The translations under genes and the position numbers were made by a program. This document shows, in pieces, positions 50,220 to 62,999 of a DNA stretch of 64,000 nt (its first letter is position 1; every line of letters starts with the position of its first letter). Under the pieces are notes generated by a model. That model was given only the letters and a program-made list of their open reading frames with translations, was not told the DNA's origin and did no database searches. Source of the DNA: Prorocentrum cordatum (taxonomy: Eukaryota > Sar > Dinophyceae > Prorocentrales > Prorocentraceae); contig CAUYUJ010014171.1 in the NCBI GenBank assembly GCA_963575745.1, forward strand, positions 852,186 through 916,185. Direction: 5' to 3'.

Positions 50220-51420
50220 GGTGAGATCACAAGTCCGAGCACGAGGCCTGCAAGCACTCCCATTACAACGCTGCGGCTGCGCCCGCCGCCAAGGCGGCCC
50301 TGGATGCCCGCGCCAACACCTGTGCCACCGCCTCGGCCGCCGACGACACCTGCGCGGCGCCGCACTGCCCCGACTGCAGCGGGCACCCTACCTTGAGCAA
50401 CTCCGCCGAGGACACGCCCCACTTGGGATGGGACTGCCGCAACGTCGACCGATGCGGCTGCGACGGTCGCCTGGGCACCTGCAGATGGTTGTGCCATGAT
50501 TGCAGCGTCGGCCTCATGCCCTCCACGCATAGCTCGTCCGCATCCCCGCCTCTAGGCCAAGGCCAGCATCATAGGGCTGGCCCGCTTGTCCTGCGACAGG
50601 GCGCGCGGACAACAGGTGCGCTTGCAGAAGGAGTGGCGGCTTCTCAGTCCTTGATGCCATGCCTGAGAGTCTCTCCAAATTTACCCCCCTCATCAGTACC
50701 CCCCTGCCCCTGCTCTCCCTCTCCTCTTGGGCCGCCCCCCGCCTTCAGTGGCAAATAGCAAATGCCGCGTAACCGTGGCGCCCGGGTGCCGAGGCCACCC
50801 GCGCGCCGCCGACTGGCGGCGCTGGAAGGCCGATAGTGCCACCATGATCGAGGATGCGGAATAAGGTCATGGGGGACGGGCTGGAGCGTTCGGGCCTTCA
50901 GGAGCCAACGCGCTCACCGTACCTTGGCCGTCGCTGCCCTGGCCTGGCAGGGGCCGTCTGTCCGTGTTGTTGCCGCCCCGTCGGGTTCTGGGTCGGCCGC
51001 GAGGCGAACCAGAGCTGGCCGTGGCTGTTCTGGACTCATCCGGAGGCCGCCGGCGCCCGCAAACACACGTAAATTTGGCAGCGCTTGCCGGCGCCCGTGG
51101 CGTGTCTCACGATCGACGGGCCTGAGGGTCACGAGCGTCGCCGCGCTCACCGCCCCGCTGCCGGACCACTCAACATGTCACGTCCCCATAATATTTCCCT
51201 ACGCGCCGCAATTCGGCTCGCCTCTCCCCAAGGAGCACGCTTCCCCGCAAGCACCTGACTGCCGCCGCCATGTTGTGCGGGGCGGAATGTGGGGGAGGGG
51301 GTTCTGAGGTAAAGAGTAGGTTGGGGACGGAGATAGCCAGATGGGCAGCACGAACACGAACGATCCAAACCATAGGGCCGCCGATACCGGCGAAGCCCCC
51401 TTAAGAGAACCCTCCAAAGT
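50220..51420. other. No supportable gene, 50.2-51.4 kb
   Basis: Frames up to about 125 codons, Cys/His/Ala-rich near 50.25-50.5 kb, without a motif I can name. No repeat structure stands out. Confidence 0.35.
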
Positions 51421-51799
51421 TCCCTGGGACTGAGGGGTGCGCCGGGTGCGTTGTCGAGCCTCTCCCTCCTCTTCTCCCTCCCTCATCCGTCGTGCCTGCT
51501 GCTCCTCTTGGCTTTTCCCAAGTTTTCCTCTCCTCTCTCTTTCTCTTTGTCTTTTTCTCTCTATCTCTCTCTCTATATGTATTGTTATCTCTTGTAATCC
51601 TGTTGTTTCTTCTCGCGTCGCCCCTCCGACTGTCTCCCTCGTTCTTGCCCCCCCATTCCCTTTGGGCTAGAGCGTCAGCCCACGTTTACACCGCGCCCTC
51701 CCCCCCACCCGCCATCAAGCCGCTTCTGGGGAGAGGATGAGAAGGAGAGGGGCGCGCGATGGCCGCCGCCCCTGGAGGGAGCCAGATGCCCACAGCTCG

Positions 51800-52130
51800 A
51801 AACGAGGAGGAAGAGGAGCAGGAGGAGGAGGGGAGGAGGAGGAGGAGGAGGAGAAGCAGGAGAAGGAGGAGGAGGACAAGAACGAGGAGGAGGAGGGGGA
51901 AGAGGAGGAGGAGGAGGAGGAGGAGGAGGAGCAGGAGGAGGGGAGGAGGAGGAGGAGGAGGGAGGAGGAGGAGGAGGAGGAGGAGGAGGAGGGGGAAGAG
52001 GAGGAGGAGAAGGAGGAGGAGGAGAAGGAGGAGGAGGAGGAGGAGGAGGAGAGCAAGGATGACGAGGAGGAGGACGAGGACGAGGACGACGAGGACGAGG
52101 ACGAGGAGGAGGAGGAGGAGAAGCAAAAGT
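51800..52130 (+). repeat. (GGA)n / (GAG)n purine tract
   Basis: Nearly pure purine triplets over about 330 bases. Preceded by a CT-rich stretch (51.5-51.57 kb). Poly-Glu and poly-Arg frames are artefacts. Confidence 0.95.
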
Positions 52131-52559
52131 AGGAGGCAGGGATGGAGGAGGGTAGGGGGGGGAGGAGGAGACGGAGGACGACGAGGATTGAGGACAGAGA
52201 AGAAGGAAGGTGAGGAGGCGGATAGTGGGACCAGTGCAAGCCCAAGACTCATCAACGATGTTTCAATACACTCTCCCTTCAAGCTCCCTCTTCGTAGGTC
52301 CCTACCAGCATCGAGAATTCCATTGCGGGATGTGCCCGATTGAAACACAGCCGTCCGAGAATCCCCACGTGCCAAAACACCGCTCGTAGGATTTCCAGCG
52401 CGCCGAATCAACGTGACTGCTGCGCCCTGGTAATCCTAAATCGTCCCACGGCGCTGCTCGTGGGACTTTAACACCGCTTATCAACATGATTGCGGGGTCC
52501 TGACAATACTGAATTGCGCCAGAACGCCATTCGTGGCACTTCAGCCTTGCGAACCTTTG

Positions 52560-52760
52560 GCACGGGAGCAGCGTTTCAAGACGGATGCGCGCGGCGCTAA
52601 GGCGAGAACCACATTTTGAAAATGACCCGTGCCCCATCTTTGAAATTGTTGCACATGTGCGAGTTGATTGCGCGCGGTGCAAAGGCGGGAACCACGTTTT
52701 AAAAGCCACCGGCCCTCCATCCTTGAAGGTGCTGCAGTTTTCAAGCGTCGGGATCATAAG
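52560..52760 (+). repeat. About 80-bp minisatellite, plus-oriented units
   Basis: Units contain GCGCGCGG(C/T)GC(T/A)AAGGCG, GGAACCACGTTTT or GAACCACATTTTGAAAA, and CCATC(T/C)TTGAA. They match the units at 30.17-30.35 kb. Confidence 0.75.
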
Positions 52761-53034
52761 TATTGCAAGGGGGTTGGGGGCGAAATGCCAGGCCCGCCCT
52801 TCCGACACGTTTGAGGTGCGACAGGGAGGACGTCTTTTAGCCGGAAACAATATTGAGGAGGAGGGCGACAAAGAAGAAGAGCATGATTAGATGGAACTGG
52901 AGCCAGGGGCGGCAGCCAGGGCGGGAACAGCAAAGTCAACGGGAGCGGGGTCAGCAGCGGGGGCGGGGGCGGGAAATGGGGTAACGGGGGGGCATCGGCA
53001 ACCCTCACCATGTATCATCCTGACACGTGGAATA

Positions 53035-53660
53035 TGCAGCATGTTCATTGATGGAGGGCGGGTCGCTTTCAGAATGGAGTTCTCGCCCCAGCGCCGCACA
53101 GATTCGTCTTCAGATTTTGCAGCAGCTTTGAGAATAGAGGGTGGGTTGTTTTCAAGATGTGGCTATCTCGCTTCAGCGCCGTGCACATTCGTCTCCAACA
53201 TGTGTAGCAATGTGGCAGATGGACGGCTGGTGGTTTTAAACATGGAGTTCTCGCATTAGTGCCGTGCGCGTCCGTTTTACAAGTTTGCAGCAACTTCAGA
53301 TGGAATGCGCCTTAACACCGCGTGCATTCTTTTAACAATAAGCAACAGCTGCATGGATGGAGGGGGGCAATTTGCAACATGTGGCTCTCGCCTCAGTGCC
53401 GCGCACATGCGTCTCAACATTTTTCAGCAGCATCGGGGAAGGGGACAATTTTCAAAATGTCGATATTGCCTTCGCGCCACGTGCATGTGTTTCGAACTCG
53501 TGTGGCGCTTCCACGGACGGGAGGGCGGGTCGTGTTCAACATGAGATTTCCCGAGCTTCATGACCACATGAGTACACTTGTGCAACAGTTGCACGGAGGG
53601 GGGCGGTCCATCTACGTAATTTGATATCGCCAAACGGTATTCGTGTTCTGCGCCAGACAT
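53035..53660 (-). repeat. About 80-bp minisatellite, inverted units
   Basis: About seven imperfect units of the same family lie in the opposite orientation (ATGTGGCTCTCGCCTCAGTG, GCCGTGCACATTCGTCTC, GATGGA). Together with 52.56-52.76 kb they form inverted arrays around a G/C-rich spacer. Confidence 0.75.
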
Positions 53661-53867
53661 GGGCAAGCCAATTCCTTCTCAAAACGGGGCCCTCGCCACA
53701 ATGGTAGGCCACACTGTCTTCCATAGGGGCCCTCGTTGTAGTGAAGAGGGAAGCTCGAAAGGGCGTGTGTGTGTGTTTGTGTGTGGTGGTGTGGGGGGGG
53801 GAGGGTTGGAGGGTGTATTGCAGCATCGTTGGTGCATCTTCGTTTTTCTCTGGTTCTCTTCCTCCCC

Positions 53868-54215
53868 TCCTCCTTCTCCTCCTCCTCCTCTCAGACCTCG
53901 AACGCCCCCACCCCCAACCCCGCCCGCCTTGTCATTGTCCTTATATCATCCTTCTGTTCCTTCTCCTCCTTCTCTTCCTCCTCCTCCTCACCCTTCGCCT
54001 CCTTCTCCTCCTCCTCCTCGTTGTACTCCTGCTTCCCATATTTCTTGTCCTCCTTCTCGTCATCCCCTTCCTCTTTCCCTTCCCCCCCCTCTTCCCCTTC
54101 CCCCCTCCGCCTTCTCGTCGTCTTCGTCCTCCTCATGTTCCTCCGCCTTCCCCTCCTCCCCTTCTCCCTCCTCCTTTTCCTCATCATCGTCCTCCTGGCC
54201 TCCCTCCTCCTTGCT
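53868..54215 (+). repeat. (CTC)n / (TCC)n pyrimidine tract
   Basis: About 350 bases of C/T-rich triplets. Frames through it are Ser/Pro/Leu-rich artefacts. Confidence 0.9.
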
Positions 54216-54359
54216 ACGGGGCCAGGGGCCGCCAGAGCCGCCCCCGTTCGACCCGGCGACGCAGATCGGACCATGGGTTAGGGGCATTCTCTCCTTGCTC
54301 GCTTTCGGGTGGAAGAAGATGGATCAATAGGATGACGGAGCTGGGGAAGGAGGGAGGGA

Positions 54360-54538
54360 TGAGGATCAAATGGAGGGCGAGGATGATGAGGATGACGAGG
54401 ATGATGAGGATGATGAGGATGATGAGGATGGTGAGGATGATGAGGGCACGGAGGATGAGGAAGAGGATGAGGATGAGGACGAGAACGAGGATGAGGATGA
54501 GGATGTGATGCTGATGATGATGATGATGATGGTGACAC

Positions 54539-54570
<32 letters not shown>

Positions 54571-54790
54571 CTGATATTGATGATGAGGATGATGATGATG
54601 GTAATGGTGATGATGGCGAGAAGGATGATGATGATGATGATGAGGATGATGATGATGATGATGCTGATGACGACGATGATGGTGATGATCTTGGTGGTGA
54701 TGATGGTGATGATTGATGCTGATGACCAGGATGAGGACGCATACGATGATGCTCATGATTGTGGCTGTGATGATGGTGGTGATGATGATA

Positions 54791-54862
<72 letters not shown>

Positions 54863-55090
54863 GTGGGTGTGGTGGTGGTGGTGGTGATGGCGGTCGGTGG
54901 TTGTGGTGATGTTGACGGTGATGGTGGTGGTGATGATGATGATGGTGGTGGCGTCGGCTGTAATGCTGTTACTGATGAGGAGGAGGATGGCGAGGATAGT
55001 GATGACAATGATAATAGAGAGGAGGAGGAAGAAGATGAGGAGGAGGAGGAGAATGAGGACAATGATCATGTGAAGGGCGAGTATGAGGAG
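54360..55090 (+). repeat. (GAT)n / (GAG)n microsatellite
   Basis: Imperfect GAT, GAG and GGT triplets similar to 37.9-39.36 kb. Poly-Asp/Met frames on plus and Ile/His frames on minus are artefacts. Confidence 0.95.
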
Positions 55091-55603
55091 GGGGGGGGGA
55101 GGACAAGGGCGATGAGGGCTCCCCTTTTTCCTGCCTACCGATCGTCACCTGTGTTCCTCCCTCCTCGTCATCATCCTTTCCCTCCTCTCCTCCCTCTTAC
55201 TCTCCTTCGTATTCCGCTTCGATGTCTTACGTGTTTTCTGCTTCTCCTCCTTCTTCATCCGTGGCCATTGTGACTCAAATTTTCGAAGTTCCCTGGGGGG
55301 CCAAATGGGTACCGCTGGTCCGCGGCTAGTTTTCACCTCACGGTCAGTTCGCCCTGACCTGAGCTCTTCGTTGGTCTGCCCCAACACCGAGAATACATTA
55401 CAGCACAGCGTGTAGCTGCAGCTCAACTCCGTTTCTCGTATACCAGTCTGCGGTCACGGCGTCTGCCGCAACAACGCGGAGCGGCGCACGCTCGAGCTTC
55501 GCAAGGTGCGTGAGGGTCGTCATGCTGAGCCTAGCGGGCTTGGTGGATTAAATCAACTGGCAACGGGTGGCAAGGTAGGGAACAGCAGACCCCAACCGCA
55601 AAG

Positions 55604-56152
55604 TTGTTGACCCCACCACCACGGCCAGAGGTGTCGGCAGATCAGCTTCAGCCCTTGGTCGACATGGAATTGGAACAGTTCGCAGCAACATCGATTTTCA
55701 TGTCAGGCGCTCTGAAGAGGGAAATGAAAACTGCTGCTAACAAATCGGACGAGCCAGAGGCGACTTCCAAGCATGCTCTGGAGCAGCATTCAGGAGTACG
55801 ATCTGAGTTGGCGCATTCTCATGGCAAGTGTCAGAGAACAGAACCGCAGTTCGGTGGAGAATTTGGCAAGGCCATGGTCATGGTCATGTGGGCTGAGTAC
55901 CAGGAGTTGGAAGATCACGAGAAGGCGTTCGCGCAGCAATCGGTTCAAGTTTGGCCCAACCTTGCAGGCAGCACGGGCGGTCTGGAGTCCCTTGAGCATC
56001 CCCTCCTGCGCAGTTTCGAAGGTCTTGGCCCCGGGCTGGCGGCACAGTGCGAGGCCCTTGTCTATGCTCGGGATGTTGCCAGACATCAGGGTCATATTCC
56101 TGACGTTCACACTGCTGCCGGGGGGGGGGGGGCTCGTGCAGAATTGGCGTAG
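55604..56152 (+). CDS. Hypothetical ORF, 182 codons
   Basis: The protein has balanced composition, unlike the simple-repeat frames around it: MELEQFAATSIFMSGALKRE, then a helical Glu/Lys-rich middle and a Gly-rich end. An overlapping frame of similar length (55773-56333) is equally plausible. I do not recognise either, and there is no supporting context, so this may not be a gene. Confidence 0.25.
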   Translation: MLTPPPRPEVSADQLQPLVDMELEQFAATSIFMSGALKREMKTAANKSDEPEATSKHALEQHSGVRSELAHSHGKCQRTEPQFGGEFGKAMVMVMWAEYQELEDHEKAFAQQSVQVWPNLAGSTGGLESLEHPLLRSFEGLGPGLAAQCEALVYARDVARHQGHIPDVHTAAGGGGARAELA

Positions 56153-56531
56153 CACCAACATGATGGTCAAGAGGCTCTTGTGGTTCAGTGCGACGACTGA
56201 CATCGAAGCGGGCAACCTGGATGACGATCCGGGGGCAGCTTCGGACAAGATCACAGTCGCGGCGGGCGGGGAGGGTGGTACGGCGCATGTCGACCCAACT
56301 GTGCCGAGTATGTCCCTTTTGCGTCTCGTGTAGACCTGCGCGCATGCATGCAGGCCAGTGCGTTACACGCAGACCTGAACATGCATGCCGGTATGTGCGC
56401 CCTCCTTCCCGTCGTCCTCATCCGCATCCTCGCCATCTTCACTGTCATCATACTTGCCGTCATCGCCGTCGTCATCGCCTTCTTCATCCTCACCGTCATC
56501 AGTGAGTTTGCCTTGTTATCGCCATCGTAGC

Positions 56532-56566
<35 letters not shown>

Positions 56567-56599
56567 CCGTCATTAACATCGTCAGCATTGCCATCGTCA

Positions 56600-58939
56600 C
56601 CGCCGCAATCGTCGTCACACCGTCGCCGTCGCCGTCGTCGCCTTCTTTTCCCCCCCATCGCCGTTTCCCATCTCTCAATCGGTTGCGCTCATCCCGCGCG
56701 CCCCCGCGGGCAGCGATGGCCTTTTCAAAGGCGAAGGCTTCCACCCAAGCGCCCCCGTGGGAGGTGCCCTGAGGCGATCGCCAGGCGGTTCCAGCGCCGC
56801 CGCCGGAACGGTTCAAGCGCATCGGAAAGGAGTATAAGTCCGTCGTGTTCCACGCCGTGCGGGCCGACTGCGACGATTCCGTCCACTTGTATAAGTGGGG
56901 GCATCAGTCCCTGAACGCGAACAGCGACGTTCTGCGTCGCGCTGTCTTGCGCGCGTCGTTCGAGGAGGGGCGCGAGCGTCCGCCGTTGCCCCGGGCGTCT
57001 TGGTCGCCGCTGAGAGCGAGCAGGCGGCGCCAAAGCCGGCGGGGGCATCGACGCGGGGGCCCTTCCAATCAGTTCGCTGTTGGGTTTGCTTTATCAACCT
57101 GGTCTCACTACTGCGCCCGGCGCGGCGGGAAGCTGGAACCTCGAGATCGTCGCTTTTTCGACCGACGGGGCGCAGAGGAGGTTCTTCGACAAGGGGGGCC
57201 CTGATCTCTTCGATCGTACCGGCGGCGAGTTCGTTTGCAATTCCCAGGCCCCTTGGGCGACTGCATGAGGTGGGCGCAAAACGCCCGAGAGGTCCCTCTC
57301 GAATGGGGTGGCAGCCCCCCCAAGCGACGTTCGTCGTTGAGCCTCGTTCGGGGGGGCGCGCGGCGCCGCTGCTCGACCATCTCTGCCAAGTTGCCCAGCG
57401 ATGACTTACATCGGCTCTCCTTTTTGGCATGGTTTTCTTTTGTGAGAAACAGATGAAGTGTCCGATTGATGGGGCGTCGACGAGTTCCCCCCGGCAGATG
57501 AGGCGCGTCGAGATTGCGCTGGGCCCCTCAGAGGCAGGCTCGACCCTCCCAGGTTTCCAGCCCAGCCCGTGGCCGAGGGGTCCGCGTCTCCGAAGCCCGC
57601 GCAGGGGCCGCCGCGCGCCGGCGGCCCAAGCGGCCCCTCGGCCGATTCCGGGCCCGCCACCCGCGTGGAAGCCGCGGTCGCAGTCCCCGCGGCCGCCCCG
57701 CCAGAGCCGCAGGCGCCCCTCCTCCTCCGCGCTCCTCCTTCTCCCGCCCCTCGTCCTCGGCATGGGGCCCCCTCCTCGCCCTCGCGCTCCTCCTCCTGAC
57801 TAGGCCAGCCCCGGCCAGATGCCGCGGCGGCCGCCGCTCGGGCGCCTCCTCGACGACGGCGCCCCGCCGGCAACTCCCAGGCGCCACGGTCGGGGGCCGG
57901 CGCTCATCTTCCCGCCCGGGCGCCGAGATCGGGGGCCAGAGCAGGATCTGGAACCCCCAGTGGGTTTCGGCGACTCTGATCTCCTCAATCCAGCGGGCTT
58001 TCATCAGAGCCCCGCGGAGAACAAGAAGCGCTTGGAGTTCCACCCTGGGCCGTCCGAGGCACCGTCCGACGCGCTGCCCGGGGCGCCGCCCGAAGCGTCG
58101 CCCGGGGGGGGGGGGGGGCGCCCGAGGCAGTTCCCGAGGCGGCGTCTCGGGCGCCCGAGCTGCCCCGCAACTTCCCGGCGGCGCCTTTCGACGAGACGGA
58201 GCAGAGCTCTCCGTCGACCGCCATAGTTGCAGCGACCACCGCGCGCCGCGGCCAGCTGGCGGAGGAGGCGGCGACCGAGGCGGCCCTGTCATCCAGCGCG
58301 GGGAAGGTGAACTTCTCGCGCGACGTTGCCGAGCTTGCGGCCCGGATCCGCGACTTCGACGGCGCGCGGGCCCGCGGCGGAAGCGCGCGTTGCAGCGAGC
58401 GCGTGCGTTTGCGGCCGAGGGGCGGGCGCCCCTCGCCCGCGAGGGCCCGCGCGGGGCGGCGCGCGGGGGCGCCGCGGGCCCGCGACGCGGCCGGCGCCTG
58501 CACACCGCGCGACGCACCGCGCGGCGGCGGGCGGCAGTCTGCGAGCGTCTTCGGCGCAGGAATGCCTGCGGCAAGAAGCAGCGATTTCTTCGGGGGCAAG
58601 GGCGGGGCCCGGCGGCTAGCGCGCGCGCGGCGTCTCCAGGGCAGCGACGGCTTTGATCTCGGGCTCGCGACCTTAAGGGCCCGCGAGAGAGTTCCGCCGG
58701 GGCTGCGTTCAGGAGTTGGCGGAAAGAGGTTTCGCCGAGCTGCAGCCCGCGGGCGCGCCGGGTCGCCAGCCCAGAGCTGGCGCCGCGGAAATGGGCGCGA
58801 CCGACGAAGAGACGGGCAATTTACTTGGTGGCTGGCGGCGGCCGGCTCTACGAATAGAGGGGGGGGGCTTGGAAAGCGCCCGCCGGCGAAGGGGGGGGTC
58901 GGCAGAGGAGGGGGGGGGGCAGAAGAGGGGGGGGAGGAC

Positions 58940-58970
<31 letters not shown>

Positions 58971-61900
58971 GCGACGACGACGGCGACGGCGATGACCGCG
59001 GCCGGGGCCCGCTGTTCCACGTCTCGGATGCTTCCGCGCTTTCGGCGCGCGTTAGATGGCGGCCCGCGCGTCGGCTTTGCTCGCGCCCGCGGCTGATCTG
59101 GAAACCGAGACCACGGGGCCTCGCCCTCCAGGTGATGCTGCCTTGATCGGGGCACGCAACGGCAACGGCGTTGCTTTTCGCCGACGTTCCACGGCGCGGG
59201 TTTTGCGCGCGGAGGGGGCCGGACATCGAAGCCCCAACGGGCAGTGCGCCTATGCTGAGGGCGGCAGGGGCTGGCGTCGCTGACGCGGGCCCGCGCTCGC
59301 GCCGACGCCCGGCGGCGGATTGCGCTGGCGGACTAGTGGCGCTCCGCCGGGCGCGCCCTGCCCAGCCGCGACTCGAGCCGCTCTCGGGGGAAGACGCAGG
59401 CGCATTGGATGGGGGGGCATCTCTCCGCAAAGCAGGCGCAGGCGTGATGGGCAAAGAGGGGGCTGGCGCCCAGCTGCGCGCGATTGCCAAAGCTACCGGC
59501 CCTGTTGAAGAGGCAGCGAGCTGGGCCCCGCTTACGGCCGAGACGCCGGCGCGGAGGCATCCGGCCAAGCGACCAGCGCTCGAGGCCGCGTCGCGGCGCA
59601 GCGGCGGCGTTCCAGGGCCAGATCCGGGCCCCGCCCTGAGGAGACAGGGCCGCGGCGAGGCGCGCGCGCGGCGCGCGTGCGCGCTCGGCAAGTCCGACGA
59701 CGCGTTCGGGCGCGCGCGCGCGGGGGGAGGGGCGGGGCACGCGCGTTTCGCCCTGCGCCCGCCGCGCTATCCTGCGCCGCGCGCGCAGGGCACCGCGCGC
59801 GCGTAGTTGCACGTGCGCGCGCGCATTTTGTAAAAGTTTGTCCGGGGCCCGCGTTGCCCGGGGCGCCGGGTGCCTCCGAACGCGCGCGCGCGTGGGTCAT
59901 CGACTCAAGCCGTTGAGGCCCCGCCCCGCCAGGCGCGGCCAGCTCGGCGCGGCGGTCGGGCGGGCCCCCAGCAGCGCTGCTGCCGCGGCAGCGCCGCCGC
60001 GGGCCCAGCGCCTCGGGCGCCGCCGAGATGATCAAATTATTGGGTCTCGCGCGGATGGAGAACAAGTTCCTCGAAGCCAGGGCTCGCCCCGCGCTGGCCC
60101 AGGCGCTCGGCGTCAAAGATTTGGCGGGGGGCGCGCTGCGCCAGAACGTGGAGTGCGGCAATCACAACGAAGTTCGCGTCGCCGAGGTGGGCGGGGGGGG
60201 GGGGGGCGCGGACTCCAGCGGCGACGGCGGCCAGCGCGTCGAGGCGGGCAAATCCGGGCGCGCTCGCGCGGGGGCTTCCCATCCAAGCGGCGGCCGGCGT
60301 TCTCTCGGGGCTTCCAGCCAAGCGGCGGCGCGCGCCCTCCTCGCGCGCGCCTGCCCAGCGACAGCAGAGGGCCCCGCCGGAGTGGGGGCGGCGTCGGAGG
60401 CTTCCAGCGACGCGCTTGAGGCGCGGGCGCTTCCTGTCCCCCTTGCGCACCGCGCGCGCGTGCTTACGCGCGCGCATGCGCGTGCCCCTCTTGCCCGCCC
60501 CGTTCTTTCCGCTCGGGCCCTGCGCGCGCGCAGGCGCTGGCTCCGCCGGAGAAAGAGGGCACCCGCGCGCGCCGCGGGCGCTGCTAGCGGAAAATCTGAC
60601 GCGCGCGCACCCACGTGCAACAATAGACTCAAGAGGCGAACGCTGCACAGCGCGCGCGCCCATCGGCACGCGCGCGCAGGGCGCGGGCAGAACCCTGGAG
60701 GCCCAACCGGCACAATTGGCGAAAGTATCGCAGCAGTCACACCTCGCGCAAACGCACGACTCGCACGATAGGCGCACTTGACCTGCGCGCAAGGCACATT
60801 TTTTTCAATTGGTGGAGTTGGCACAACTGGCGCCACTGGCATGAGCGCCCCTCGCTGCGCACCTCGCAGAACTCGCGCAACTGGCGCGGGCATCGCCATT
60901 TTCATTTTGCAGAACTCGCACGAGTGGCACGAAGGTGAGATGGGGCCATGTGCGCACGTGCGCGTGCGCAGCGCTCTCCCGCCCAAGGCGCGGAGCGCTC
61001 GCCGCCCCCCGCCGCGCCCGGCGCTCCGCGAGGTCCAAGGCAAGGACCGGCGCGCGCGCCCCGAGGCCGCCAGCGGTGATTGCAGGTTTTCGGCCCCGAG
61101 GGCGAGCCCCAACGCCTCCCCGCCCGCGCCCGCGCCCGGGCTCGCCCGCGCCTCCCGGCCTAGCAGATCCCCAGGTGGAGCCGGGGCTTTGGCGGCCAAG
61201 CAGTGACCTTTTGGCTGGCTCGCTGGCGGACCTACCGCCGCGCCGGCGGACCGCGGAGCCCGTGCGCGCCCCTATCCAGACTCCTGGCCGTTGGCCTGCC
61301 AACCGTTCCCCCCCCCCCCCCCCTCTGTTCTTGAATTGCGCGTCGCGCAGGCCCTCCCCCTGCGGCGCGCGACGCGCCGGCGCTCGCCTCTCAACGTTGC
61401 GACCAGGTGTTGATTTTTACGCCCGCATGTTTGTTCGTTATGCATACTTGTCCTCGCTTTCCGCGCCCCTCCTCGCCCCCCCCCCCCCGCTCGCCCCCTG
61501 CCCCCTCGGCCATCCAGCTGCGGCCCGATGATGTAGTTCGTCGTTGTTTTTTTGATGGCGTTGGCCCTGCAAGGTAATCCACGGGCGCCGCCGCGGCCGT
61601 CGCTTGTCGCCCCGCGTGGCTTGGCATTTTGCGGCCCGAGGCCTTGGGGGCCTGCGGGCCTTTTGACATTTGTTTCGCTTTAAGGGCAAAATATCCGAAA
61701 GCTCCGCGAGATTTTCCAAGCGTGATAGGAGGGCTGCCGCTGGTGCCTCCCTCGGGCGGGCCCAGCGCAGGGGGGCTCGCGCGCTGGCAACTCGCCATCG
61801 AAGCCCAGTTGCTCGCAGAGGGATTCTACCCGAGACCGCCCGCCGCGCCCAGCAAGGTTCCAGGAAACGGTTTCGGGGGCGGCGGCGCGGCTGCAACCGC

Positions 61901-62980
61901 AGCGGGAGATGCCGCAGAAGGTTTCGGCGCCATTGGAGGGCCCATCATCGCAGAATTATGCGGGGGCTTCCAACCAAGGCCCAGCCGACGCTAGTCGCAT
62001 TTCGCGACAGAGCGACGTTTGGCGCATGGCGACATAGGCTACGCGTGGCCCGAGTTTCGGCGATGGCACGGCGATCGGGCAGCAGAGTTTTGGCGATCGG
62101 CGCCGTTGGGCCCATCGGCCCAAGGCGACCATCGGTCTCTTGTCGCAGTTGAACAGCAACTTGAAGCTTGCGGGACGCGCAGCCCCACCGGCAGGGTACC
62201 AGACTGGCAGGACGGCTGTCCAAGCCAGTTATTACTTCTCTGCCGGATTGGGAGTCGCCAAAGGAGTCCCACCGCGAAGCAGATGCACCGCGCGGGGGCC
62301 TTCAGCCAAGCAGCGGCAGTGATTCTGCGGGGGCTGAGCGGCGGCAGCGCGTAGACGCCGCGGTCTGAGTGGTTCGGGCGCGCGGGCGGCAGCGCACGCG
62401 GGAAATATTGGCAGATCGTGTTGTCCCAGCCTCTCTTCCTCTTCTTCCACCTCCTCCTCCTCCTGCCCTTCATCGCCGTCCATTGCGCGCCCGTGAATCA
62501 CTCTCCTGGCCACGCCCCTGTCCCCCACTCTTCCTTCGCCCAATGCCGCTTTACTTACTCACTGCCAAACTTGCGTCGTTCGCCCCCCCCCCCCCCCCGT
62601 GGAGGTTTTAAACGAGTTTCCTGGAACCAGCAGTTCTGGTTGCGTTCGCTTTGCCAAGTCTGGGTATCCATTGTGCCGATGTCTTCAGAAGTGATCATGA
62701 TACAAATTACTGAGATGCGCGCGCAGATACAGCTGATGATGACGGTAATGCTGCTGATGATGATGATGATGTTGATGATGATGATGAGTGTGATTAGTGT
62801 TGTTTCGGTTTGCGAGTGGTCAAGGAATTTCCCTGGTGTCAGTTCCTGCGCCAGCCTCGTGGCCTCAGTTTTTGGGGCGGGCTAGATCCCTTTATGGCGG
62901 ACTACAGAAGGAGTATTTCGGTGGCGGATTACACATTGATTCCCTTTTGTGATTTTGTGAACATTTCCGCCTCATCCGTC
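56600..62980. other. Very GC-rich region without recognisable genes
   Basis: CG/GCG-rich sequence with abundant CGCGCG runs, short G and C homopolymers (for example near 58097, 58860-58930 and 61307-61322) and a GCA/TTGGC-type degenerate repeat near 60.70-60.93 kb. The absence of stops in GC-rich DNA gives frames up to 568 codons, Ala/Arg/Pro-rich on both strands, none with a motif I trust. A block at 56.81-56.95 kb (FKRIGKEYKSVVFHAV) has more normal composition but is too short to assign. Confidence 0.45.
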
Positions 62981-62999
62981 CTTCCTCGTCAGAACTAAT

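Noticed and set aside
49880-50224. Glu-rich C-terminal extension of the PABP fragment
   Set aside because: Separated from the RRM frame by a stop and made of (GAG)n; I see no reason to join it.
57985-59691. 568-codon minus-strand ORF in very GC-rich DNA
   Set aside because: Ala/Arg/Pro/Ser-rich throughout, with comparable open frames on the other strand; GC-rich DNA lacks stops by composition.
60700-60930. Tandem repeat of GCACAA-CTGGCGC phrases
   Set aside because: Spacing and sequence vary too much to define a unit; mentioned only as part of the GC-rich region.
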